Shown here: one piece after another, positions 1 to 7,247 of the stretch
How the letters are laid out: each line of letters begins with the position of its first letter
Position numbering within the stretch: the stretch's first letter is position 1
Source of the DNA: CAYVXE01 sp964455375
GTDB taxonomy: Bacteria; Zhuqueibacterota; Zhuqueibacteria; Oceanimicrobiales; Oceanimicrobiaceae
Length of the DNA stretch: 58,210 bases
Direction of reading: 5' to 3'
NCBI GenBank assembly: GCA_964455375.1
Contig: CAYVXE010000015.1
Span: 1 to 58,210 of the forward strand
Made by a program: the position numbers and the translations under genes
Notes under the pieces: model-generated
Database searches by the model: none
What the model was told of the DNA's origin: nothing
What the model saw: only the letters and a program-made list of their open reading frames with translations

Positions 1-935
1 TCATTATTATTCCCCACAGCGCCAATCGTTCCGGAGGTATGGCTACCATGGTCATTATCATCAAACGGGTTGTTATCATTGTTGATAAAATCCCAACCGT
101 GAACATCATCAACGAATCCGTTACCGTCATCATCGACACCGTTATTTTCCTTGCCGCCGCCGGTCTCACCCGGATTTGCCCAAATGTTTGCTTTGAGATC
201 ATCGTGGTCTGTGTCGGTGCCCGTATCGATGACGCCCACAATAACAGACTTACTTCCGGTTTGTTTATCCCAGGCCTGGGGCGCTCCGATCTTGGTCATT
301 CCATACAATTGTGAAAACCTCGGATCATTGGGAATCACAGATGCTTTGTATATATAATTTGGTTCAGCGTATTCGACATTACCACTTTGGCTACATTCTT
401 TCACGGCTTGCAGCACTGATTTATTACCGCTAATCGTGTATTTCCTGACGCCGATTTCATCAAATTGCTGTACAACCGTAATCCCCACATCTGTCAAAAC
501 GGAATTAACTGCCTGTGCCGAAACAGTGGATTTAAATTTAATCAATACTTCATTTGGGCGGTAGTTAGCCACTTGTGCCTGAGCCGCCGAAGCCGGTTTC
601 GCAGACGCTTTTGCTACGGCTGTTTCTCCGGGTAATGCCTGCACCGTTTCCGTAGGTTCGGCATAGTTTACAAAGGAAACACGACTGCACAATCGCACCA
701 CTTCATTTACGGTGTGCACTGTTCCCACACGGTAAACATTCAAATTGATCGCATCGATTGCTTTTATTTTCGTTAACCCTAATTCTTTCGTCAGCGACTC
801 GATTTGTTCCTGTGTTGCATCCGGTTTAAATTTGATGAACACCTTTTGTCGTTGCGTACTGTTGGACATCCCTGACCAAAATAACAGACTGCACACCATT
901 ACACCCAAAACACCAAAATACCTTGATTTTAACAT
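1..935 (-). CDS. Secreted subtilisin-like (S8) serine protease, C-terminus cut by window edge
   Basis: The 311 visible residues begin with a signal-peptide-like segment (residues 1-25, hydrophobic core GVLGVMVCSLLFW). Two similar segments follow (about 31-96 and 129-193), each opening with a VxIKFK strand and closing with YAEP; both resemble fervidolysin/subtilase propeptide domains. The peptidase domain starts near residue 205. The catalytic Asp lies in VIDTGTD (D237), a calcium-binding-like Asp/Asn loop follows (about 266-277), and the catalytic His is in HGSHTSGTIG (H296). The Ser region lies beyond the window. The ATG at 935 is preceded by GGAGGA (943-948). It is expected to be exported and self-processed. 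The family is clear; substrate and C-terminal domains cannot be seen. Confidence 0.93.
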   Translation of the reverse strand, partial: MLKSRYFGVLGVMVCSLLFWSGMSNSTQRQKVFIKFKPDATQEQIESLTKELGLTKIKAIDAINLNVYRVGTVHTVNEVVRLCSRVSFVNYAEPTETVQALPGETAVAKASAKPASAAQAQVANYRPNEVLIKFKSTVSAQAVNSVLTDVGITVVQQFDEIGVRKYTISGNKSVLQAVKECSQSGNVEYAEPNYIYKASVIPNDPRFSQLYGMTKIGAPQAWDKQTGSKSVIVGVIDTGTDTDHDDLKANIWANPGETGGGKENNGVDDDGNGFVDDVHGWDFINNDNNPFDDNDHGSHTSGTIGAVGNNN

Positions 936-989
936 GACCCTGTCCTCCAATTAGATGGGTTCATAAAACAATGAATTAGACCTCCTTAT

Positions 990-1883
990 TTATTCAACAC
1001 TATTTTTCAGAGTACCCAGTTGGTCAATCGTACACTCCACAGTATCTCCGGCATGAATTTCACTGACACCTTCCGGTGTTCCTGTGGCAATAATATCTCC
1101 CGGCAGTAGTGTACAAATTTTTGAAATGTAAGACACGATCTCTGTAAGATCAAAAATCATATCCTCGAAAGATGATGCTTGTTTCGTCGTATCATTCACC
1201 TTCACTTCGAGCGTGAGTTTCCGATAATCTTGGATGGAATTTGTAGGGATTAAAAAGGGGCCGCACGGGCAAAATGTATCAAAACTTTTCGATCGGAACC
1301 AGGGTTTACCTTCACGCGTATCCGCGTGTTGCATATCACGGGCTGTCACATCATTCAGAATCGTAAAGCCGGCAATGAAGTCGAATGCGTGGGATGCCGC
1401 AATGCCATGCGCATGTTTGCCGATGACGATGGCCAATTCGCCTTCATGATCCACACGGCCGATATTGCGAGGCAGTCTGATAGCCATTTCATGTCCAATC
1501 AACGCAGACGGTGATTTCGAAAAAAACATCGGCTCCGTCGGAATCTTATTCCCTAACTCTTCAGCATGCTTTTTGAAATTGCGCCCTATACAGAGTATTT
1601 TTTGCGGGCGTCCAATCGGTGGGAGAAAACGAAATGGCTTTTTTACTTTTAAATCGTGGAGCGGCCGGTACTGCTTCAGAACCGAGAAGACCTCTTCAAA
1701 TGTGTCCGGATGCAAAAAGTCCGCTTCCACCATGATTTGCAAAAAATTCAGGTCGGGGCCGCGGCCGCTATTTTTTATCTGCTTATAAAAATCCCACGCA
1801 AGCGAAAAATTATAAAACTCCTTTTCATATTCAACGCCGATTTGGGCCTCACTTTTTTCCGTAGAATATGAAAAAACTTTCAA
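990..1883 (-). CDS. Fumarylacetoacetate hydrolase (FAH) family protein
   Basis: A 297-residue protein with the FAH C-terminal fold from about residue 85 on. The opening KILCIGRNF, the metal-site motif DHEGELAIVIGK and NDVTARD are all visible, followed by GDIIATGTPEGV near the end. Family members are cytosolic Mg/Mn-dependent enzymes that hydrolyse or decarboxylate beta-diketone or oxo acids such as acylpyruvates and 2-hydroxyhepta-2,4-dienedioate. The exact substrate cannot be told, because no aromatic-degradation genes are nearby. The start is TTG at 1883, with AAAGGA just upstream and no better ATG. It has its own promoter (1994-2022), so it is probably transcribed separately from the CBS gene before it, perhaps together with the protease after it. 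Confidence 0.9.
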   Translation of the reverse strand: MKVFSYSTEKSEAQIGVEYEKEFYNFSLAWDFYKQIKNSGRGPDLNFLQIMVEADFLHPDTFEEVFSVLKQYRPLHDLKVKKPFRFLPPIGRPQKILCIGRNFKKHAEELGNKIPTEPMFFSKSPSALIGHEMAIRLPRNIGRVDHEGELAIVIGKHAHGIAASHAFDFIAGFTILNDVTARDMQHADTREGKPWFRSKSFDTFCPCGPFLIPTNSIQDYRKLTLEVKVNDTTKQASSFEDMIFDLTEIVSYISKICTLLPGDIIATGTPEGVSEIHAGDTVECTIDQLGTLKNSVE

Positions 1884-1993
1884 ACTGGCGTCCTTTCCTA
1901 ATGATCGTAAAAATAAGTTCTAATTTTTCAGAGATGAAAGATCAAGCGAGGTTATTTGCACCTAAAAGATGTGAACTTTTTACAGACTTTGAA

Positions 1994-2022
1994 AGATTAT
2001 TGATAAATATTCACAGAGTCAA
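1994..2022 (-). promoter_or_regulatory. Sigma-70-type promoter for the FAH gene
   Basis: On the minus strand, TTGACT (2022-2017) is separated by exactly 17 bases from TAATCT (1999-1994). Transcription would start near 1987 and give a leader of about 105 nt before the TTG start at 1883. Seen by eye, not scored against a model. Confidence 0.6.
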
Positions 2023-2050
2023 GGAATTTTTTCCCAATGATATACATTCT

Positions 2051-2482
2051 TTAATGGCCGAACATGTACTGCTGCAAATAATGGTTTTCGTACTCTTTAT
2101 CGTGCAACTGATGTTTTACAACATCGCCGATGGACACGATTCCTTTTATCGTTTCACCTTCCATGATGGGAATATGCCGCACGCGGTTATTCGTCATGAC
2201 GCCCATAATATAATCAATGTCATCATCCATTGTCCCAATGATCAGTTTTTTACTCATGACAGTCTTTATTTTTGTCGTTTTAAGCAGATTGGCCCGATTT
2301 ACACTCTCTTTTAAGATATCGCGTTCTGAGATGATACCGACTAACTTATTCCTGGAATCTAACACAAGCAATGCGCCTATTTTGTGTTCCACCAAATCTG
2401 CGGCAGCATCGTGAATGGATTTATCTTCGGAAATAGAAAAAACCGTGTCACCTTTTTGTGCAATGATTTTATTTATCTTCAT
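2051..2482 (-). CDS. Two-CBS-domain protein
   Basis: 143 residues made almost entirely of a Bateman module. CBS1 is about residues 8-68 (VFSISEDKSIHDAA, ending GIISERDILK). CBS2 is about 74-132 (MSKKLIIGTMDDDI, ending GIVSIGDVVK). Such stand-alone pairs bind adenine nucleotides (AMP, ATP, NAD or SAM) and act as cytosolic energy sensors; no effector domain is attached and the partner is unknown. The start is secure: AAGGAGG lies 8 nt before the ATG. It lies 57 nt downstream of the four-cysteine small gene and could be co-transcribed with it. Confidence 0.93.
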   Translation of the reverse strand: MKINKIIAQKGDTVFSISEDKSIHDAAADLVEHKIGALLVLDSRNKLVGIISERDILKESVNRANLLKTTKIKTVMSKKLIIGTMDDDIDYIMGVMTNNRVRHIPIMEGETIKGIVSIGDVVKHQLHDKEYENHYLQQYMFGH

Positions 2483-2539
2483 CGTGATATCCTCCTTAGG
2501 TTATTTTAATAATCTAAATCAACCAATTCTTGAAAGGAT

Positions 2540-2716
2540 TTATTCTGCAACAGTGGGATTTAAACTAAATCCTTTGCAAGATATGACCGGTAATTGTGGA
2601 TATTTCGGAAATGTTTTGTCATCATCAGATAACTCACACAGCCAAAAATGACTGTCCCGATTATTGGCTACACTTCGGGAATATTTACATTTTTCACAAA
2701 GCCCTGCTTGCACCAT
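2540..2716 (-). CDS. Small four-cysteine protein (58 aa), conserved-looking, unknown function
   Basis: This short frame opens with MVQAGLCEKCKYSR, has a central FWLCELS and ends with FPKYPQLPVISCKGF. Cysteines are at 7, 10, 27 and 47, a plausible Zn or Fe site. From memory, the layout CxxC - FWLC - FPKYPxLPVxxC matches a family of roughly 60-residue uncharacterised proteins found across several bacterial phyla; I cannot name it. It starts 6 nt after the preceding glycosyltransferase stop, with GAGG overlapping the junction, so translation is probably coupled. Coding character is supported by the fully open frame and the evenly spaced motifs. No function is proposed. Confidence 0.8.
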   Translation of the reverse strand: MVQAGLCEKCKYSRSVANNRDSHFWLCELSDDDKTFPKYPQLPVISCKGFSLNPTVAE

Positions 2717-2722
2717 TCATCC

Positions 2723-3910
2723 TCAGGCAGAGTCCAGCGCCCCTAAATAATGATCCAGAACGTGGTCAGAGATATCCAAATTGTGTAAATACCGGTCATC
2801 CGATTTAGGATATTTTTTAATCAGTTTTTCAGATAACTGTAATATTTCACTTGGAGAAATTTCAAATTGCTTGTCGGAAGAAATATCTATTTCAATCATA
2901 GCATCGGTCAAAGGTTGGTAAATATGCGACTGTTCATCTTTTAGAACAATAGTCGGGACGTCCATCCCCGCAGCCAAATGCACAACATCCGAATGGTTAC
3001 AGATAATTAAATTACAATGTGATAAATATCCGGCTAACTTTCTGATCGGTTCTTCATTTAATATGATAGGCTTAAACGGCAGAGCGTTAATAAATTCTTC
3101 AGCAAACCTATTGCGCTTCGACATACTAATCGAAATTGTTTTTCCGTTCTTATAATGACTAAAGTAATTGGCAAGTTCAACAAAAATTCTGATTAAATGA
3201 GGATGCTCCATTTTCTTTTCTTCAAACTCAAATCCAATAATAAAATCAACGGGCTTTACACCCTCCTCTGCATAACAATTAATGGATTCGTGAAATTCAG
3301 CGGTTGTAAGATACAGATTTTCAGAAAAATCGTTGGTATCAATCCCGGCAAACCGTAGAAATTCAATATTTCTCTTCACAATGTGTTCGTTCTCATCTTG
3401 TTTCGGTACTTGCAGATTAAACAAATTAACCCCATATTCTGCTAAAGTCGATTCCCGAACAATTCCCATAATATATTTTGCTTTACTGATATATCCTAAC
3501 AAATCCGCTGTAAAAGATTGTTCTACAGTCGGCAAAACGATGGTCAAATCAAACTTCGAGAAAATTTTCTTGCACAGTTTAAAAAACTCAAATCCGTTCC
3601 ACAGGTTCAAAGGAATGTAGTCCGGCAACAAGCAACTTATATGAGGATTGTTTTCCAAGACACATTTTAAGTTTCGCCGACACAGAACGGTCAATTCCGC
3701 CTGGGGATATTTTTCATGCAATGCCCGATAGACGGGGCAGGTCATAAGCAAATCTGCAATGCTATGATGTTCAGAAATCACTAATATTTTTTTTATCAGA
3801 TCATGCTGAATCCGCGACGGCTTTAACAAAGAACGACGGAGCTTTTTATGTAATAATTTTACAAAAATGGTAAAAACGGTCTTTTTAAATTTCAGATAAA
3901 TCAAAGACAT
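2723..3910 (-). CDS. Glycosyltransferase family 9-like (heptosyltransferase-like) protein
   Basis: 395 residues from the ATG at 3910, which has AAGG upstream; a GTG 33 nt further up lacks an SD. A basic N-terminus leads into KILVISEHHSIADLLMTCP and a yP.AeltvL strand, which is the GT9 N-terminal Rossmann pattern. The late CNHSDVVHLAAGMDVPTIVL is the GT9 nucleotide-sugar site, with Asn where an Asp is common. The usual central G.G...K.WP box is replaced by GFEFEEKKMEHP, so it is a divergent member. GT9 enzymes add heptose or other sugars to LPS core from ADP-sugar donors on the cytoplasmic face. Its neighbours suggest surface glycan assembly. The donor and acceptor are unknown. Confidence 0.82.
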   Translation of the reverse strand: MSLIYLKFKKTVFTIFVKLLHKKLRRSLLKPSRIQHDLIKKILVISEHHSIADLLMTCPVYRALHEKYPQAELTVLCRRNLKCVLENNPHISCLLPDYIPLNLWNGFEFFKLCKKIFSKFDLTIVLPTVEQSFTADLLGYISKAKYIMGIVRESTLAEYGVNLFNLQVPKQDENEHIVKRNIEFLRFAGIDTNDFSENLYLTTAEFHESINCYAEEGVKPVDFIIGFEFEEKKMEHPHLIRIFVELANYFSHYKNGKTISISMSKRNRFAEEFINALPFKPIILNEEPIRKLAGYLSHCNLIICNHSDVVHLAAGMDVPTIVLKDEQSHIYQPLTDAMIEIDISSDKQFEISPSEILQLSEKLIKKYPKSDDRYLHNLDISDHVLDHYLGALDSA

Positions 3911-4030
3911 CGAAACCTGACCCTTATATAAATTAAGTCGCACGAATTAAAAAATGTTTTGGTTTTAACTCACTTCATCAAACACAAAAAGTTCCGCATC
4001 CAAGGCTGAATCTTTAATTCTTTGTCGCTG

Positions 4031-5173
4031 TTATAAAGTGACCCGGGACAATTCATTTGCTGCTACATCATGATGGGATGGATCTGACTTTTTGATGTTT
4101 AGCCTGGTGATCTTATGAATTGTTTTTACAACATTTAGATAATCGTGATGTTTTTTTACCCAGGTCCGGCCTTTTTCATGATAAGTCTTCCTCAACTCCA
4201 CGTCACGAATTAATTCAACGAGCTTCTCTTTCAGATTTTTCTCGTTGACCTCCACAAATGGGTGTTCAGGATATGTCTCGTTAAATCCTGCCGCAAGACA
4301 AGAACATGTGGGAATTCCCATAGCCAATGATTCCAAAGAATTTAAACCATACCCCAAATCGCCAATCTGATCAATAAAAATATCGCATTGAGATTTTCTT
4401 CTGATGCACTCTTCGTGGGAAAGATTTTCAATCAGAACCGGTACAACGGAAAAATCAGCTTTTAACTCTTGCAGAACCGCAAGGATTAACGCACTCCCCT
4501 TTGCCATGCGGTTGGTTGGAGCATGCCCGATTTTGATTGCAGACGTAGTGTTTCTAAAAGGAACCAGCGAATAATCTTCAACAGGGAACGGGAAAAATAC
4601 GTGATGAATATCAGGATGGAGGTGCAGATGATCAAACTCAAGGGTCAGGTTCAAATCAGACAAACGATCGATTTCCGGGATGACACCCCGCGTTCTTAAA
4701 TCGCTGCCCGTATAGCAGCAGATCACCGTTTTCCCCATAGATTTCAATTTTCGGATGGTGCTGCCACTCCTGTAAAATTCAAGGCCACCATCCAACTGGT
4801 AAATATCATAATTCCAGAAATCCACTCGCTGCATCACACGATGTACTTTCCATTTCCAAACAAATTCCCGAAAGAAAAACAAAGCACGTTCACCCGGACC
4901 ATTTGGTTGCCATTGGGGAGGGATTGACCTGCGCTGAGAGATGACATTTTTCACGTTCAGTTTATCTTTACCAGAAAAAATCTTTTTCATAAACCGGGTG
5001 CCGCTAAAATCCAGAAATGGTAACTGCAGACAAATATCTTCCTCATAATTGCGTCGGTCATGGCCAAGTGTTATCAGCCTGCTGGTGAAACCAAGTTTAC
5101 GTTCTGCCTTAACAAAGGTGATTGGAACGCCGGAAATATTAAATGGAGCGATGTGAAGAATTCTCTTCTGCAT
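4031..5173 (-). CDS. GT4-like glycosyltransferase (GT-B fold)
   Basis: 380 residues. The N-terminus RILHIAPFNISGVPITF is a typical GT-B opening with an acceptor-side glycine loop. The C-terminal half has KIGHAPTNRMAKGSALIL (donor-domain start) and then DIFIDQIGDLGYGLNSLESLAMGIP, which corresponds to the G-x-x-x-x-E-A-x-A-x-G-x-P nucleotide-sugar motif of GT4 enzymes. It probably transfers a sugar from an NDP-sugar to a surface glycan or lipid; specificity is unknown. The start is separated by one nucleotide from the stop of the FemAB-like gene (TGATATG), so the two are translationally coupled. No signal peptide or membrane segment is seen, indicating a cytosolic or peripheral protein. Confidence 0.85.
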   Translation of the reverse strand: MQKRILHIAPFNISGVPITFVKAERKLGFTSRLITLGHDRRNYEEDICLQLPFLDFSGTRFMKKIFSGKDKLNVKNVISQRRSIPPQWQPNGPGERALFFFREFVWKWKVHRVMQRVDFWNYDIYQLDGGLEFYRSGSTIRKLKSMGKTVICCYTGSDLRTRGVIPEIDRLSDLNLTLEFDHLHLHPDIHHVFFPFPVEDYSLVPFRNTTSAIKIGHAPTNRMAKGSALILAVLQELKADFSVVPVLIENLSHEECIRRKSQCDIFIDQIGDLGYGLNSLESLAMGIPTCSCLAAGFNETYPEHPFVEVNEKNLKEKLVELIRDVELRKTYHEKGRTWVKKHHDYLNVVKTIHKITRLNIKKSDPSHHDVAANELSRVTL

Positions 5174-5174
5174 A

Positions 5175-6176
5175 TCATGCCAATGTTTTTACAAACGTAT
5201 CGCGAAAAACACCCAATGCGCCAAAACTCTCTTTAAATCTGGCTAACCCCCAATTAGGTACCATATTGACGGTAAAGATTCCAAAATCGAGGAACTTAAT
5301 TTGTTTGCAGATAGCCCAGCGAATAATTTCATAAAATAACAAATTGACCGGCCGGTAATGTTGCATATCTTCTCTGTGGCTGATATAAAACGCTAATGCG
5401 ACCTGATGGTTACACAGGAAAACAACGACGCCGGCAATCATTTGATTTTCTGCAAACGCACCAAAAAGAAGTACTTCATCAGGGAACATCTCCTTCAAAA
5501 GGATTAATTCCTTCAAAGAATGCGTGGGTTGCACATTGTGGCGCATGTTAAGATTGTGATTCAAAATCGCGTAAAAGGTTGCAAAGTCCTCACATTGCTT
5601 TATCTCAACTCCCAATTTAGCTGCTCGCCGTGCAGCGCGGCGTGATTCCGGGCTGAAGGCCAACAGGGCATCTTCCGCCGCAAAGTCCAGTGGAATGACA
5701 CTTGAAACCTCTCGCTTTTGGTACTCAAAGCCTGATTTTAGTAAAGCGAAATCGATATAGTTGCTGGGACGTTTGTAGTAAATCTGTGGTGGAAGCGTCA
5801 AACTAATCCTGTTAAATTTCTTCTTACGAGAAAATTCAACCAGTGACTCAACCACGCGAAATGCATCTTTCAGCGTAAACGACAAATGAAAAACCGGGCC
5901 TCCAAAGGAAGCGCCTGGATGTGAGATGAGAGCGTTTTCCCGGATCGCTGCCGGAAATACTGCGGCAATTTTGTTCTCCTTTTTAAAAACAACAGACGAA
6001 TCTTCAAACCGGGATTCAGGATGGTAGCTTAAAAACTTGCGCGTGTGAAAAAGTGTCCCATTATTCGAGGACTGAACAAAATTGTTCCAGCTTACAGCAG
6101 TCTTTTGTTCAAAAATCGTTGACTGTAAAACCTGTTTGTTTTCTAACTCCTTAAATTCGATTTCACGCATTTTCAT
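5175..6176 (-). CDS. FemAB/GNAT-like acyl- or aminoacyltransferase
   Basis: 333 residues with the double-GNAT pattern of FemAB-type and CelD/BcsL-like proteins. The N-terminal half carries NGTLFHTRKFLSYHP and FPAAIRE. The C-terminal half has SRRAARRAAKLGVEI, then MIAGVVVFLCNHQVALAFYI, and a final LDFGIF...NWGLARFKESFGA, which is the usual closing motif (LDFG ... lxrFKxxFG). Such proteins attach amino acids or acyl groups to peptidoglycan precursors or exopolysaccharide. The gene overlaps the argF stop by 4 nt (ATGA) and is followed at one nucleotide by a glycosyltransferase, suggesting a modification step in surface glycan synthesis. The substrate is not inferable. Confidence 0.78.
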   Translation of the reverse strand: MKMREIEFKELENKQVLQSTIFEQKTAVSWNNFVQSSNNGTLFHTRKFLSYHPESRFEDSSVVFKKENKIAAVFPAAIRENALISHPGASFGGPVFHLSFTLKDAFRVVESLVEFSRKKKFNRISLTLPPQIYYKRPSNYIDFALLKSGFEYQKREVSSVIPLDFAAEDALLAFSPESRRAARRAAKLGVEIKQCEDFATFYAILNHNLNMRHNVQPTHSLKELILLKEMFPDEVLLFGAFAENQMIAGVVVFLCNHQVALAFYISHREDMQHYRPVNLLFYEIIRWAICKQIKFLDFGIFTVNMVPNWGLARFKESFGALGVFRDTFVKTLA

Positions 6177-7084
6177 TCGCGTAATTTTACCATAATTGCT
6201 TTTTGAACATGTAACCTGTTTTCAGCCTCGTCAAAAACAATAGAATGCCGACCGTCCACGACGTCGTCGGTAATTTCATCGCCACGATGGGCCGGCAAAC
6301 AATGCATGACCAGACAATCTTTATCAGCGTGGTTCACTAAGTCGTTGTTGACCTGAAATTCTTTAAAAATAAATTTGCGTTTTTCCACCTCAGATTCCTG
6401 CCCCATACTTGCCCAAACATCCGTATAAATGACATTTGCATCTTTCACCGCCTCCCGGGGTGTTCGGAAAATATCGATTGTACTTACCTTGCTTTCCCTT
6501 GCAGCATTCAGAATATCTGAGTCCGGTTCGAAGCCTTCCGGACAGGCAATGGTCAGGTGCATTGGTAAACGGGAAGCCATATTAAGCCACGAATTCGCGA
6601 CATTATTTCCATCGCCGATATATGCAACTTTCACACCGTTGAGATCATTGAGTTTCTCATAAATCGTCAACATATCCGCCATAATCTGGCATGGATGCAG
6701 GAGATCCGTCAGGCCGTTTACCACAGGAACGGATGCAAATTTTGCAAGCTCTAAAATATCCTCGTGGCCAAACAGTCGCGCCATAATGATATCCACAAAC
6801 CGGGATAATGTTTGCGCGACATCCCCAACCGATTCCCGCTCGCCTATTTGGATGTCATTGGGCCCAAGATACAAGGCATGCCCCCCGAGTTGAAACATAC
6901 CCACTTCAAATGAGACCCGGGTGCGGGCGGAAGGTTTTTGGAAAATCATGGCAAGGGATTGACCATCTAAAATTTTATGTGCCTCACCATTCTTTTGCTT
7001 ATTTTTTAATTCCTTCGCTAAATCAAAAACCGCATAAATTTCATCCTTTGATAATTCTGCGATAGCAATAAAATCTTTGTTCAC
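6173..7084 (-). CDS. argF: Ornithine carbamoyltransferase
   Basis: 303 residues, the usual OTC length. It makes citrulline from ornithine and carbamoyl phosphate in arginine synthesis. The carbamoyl-phosphate loop is SARTR (residues 52-56; the common form is STRTR), with HPCQ at 130-133. The ornithine side is DVWASMGQE (the SMG loop, separating OTC from aspartate carbamoyltransferase) and HCLPAHRG at 261-268, with Cys262 closing on ornithine. The GTG start at 7084 has AAAGGAG upstream. No other arg genes are in view; it heads a coupled run with a FemAB-like protein and glycosyltransferases. It lies 163 nt after hslU. Confidence 0.95.
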   Translation of the reverse strand: MNKDFIAIAELSKDEIYAVFDLAKELKNKQKNGEAHKILDGQSLAMIFQKPSARTRVSFEVGMFQLGGHALYLGPNDIQIGERESVGDVAQTLSRFVDIIMARLFGHEDILELAKFASVPVVNGLTDLLHPCQIMADMLTIYEKLNDLNGVKVAYIGDGNNVANSWLNMASRLPMHLTIACPEGFEPDSDILNAARESKVSTIDIFRTPREAVKDANVIYTDVWASMGQESEVEKRKFIFKEFQVNNDLVNHADKDCLVMHCLPAHRGDEITDDVVDGRHSIVFDEAENRLHVQKAIMVKLRE

Positions 7085-7247
7085 GTCGTTAAGCTCCTTT
7101 CACTTCAAATTTTTTCTGAATTATTACCGTTGTGCTGAGACCGCAAATTTCAGCCCCCGTATATCAAATAATTTTTCCAGACTCGAAATGCCAAACCAGA
7201 AATCTGATTTCATTTGCCCCCAAAACACCACATCATTGATCTCACGA

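Noticed and set aside
39..357. Overlapping plus-strand ORFs at the left end
   Set aside because: They are antisense shadows of the subtilase, whose catalytic motifs are clear on the minus strand.
2533..2575. AAAGGATTT/AAATCCTTT perfect 9-bp inverted repeat as a terminator
   Set aside because: It lies mostly within the last codons of the four-cysteine gene, has a 25-base spacer and no T-tract.
3911..3943. GTG start 33 nt upstream for the GT9-like gene
   Set aside because: No SD, and it adds non-conserved residues; the ATG at 3910 has AAGG at a fair distance.
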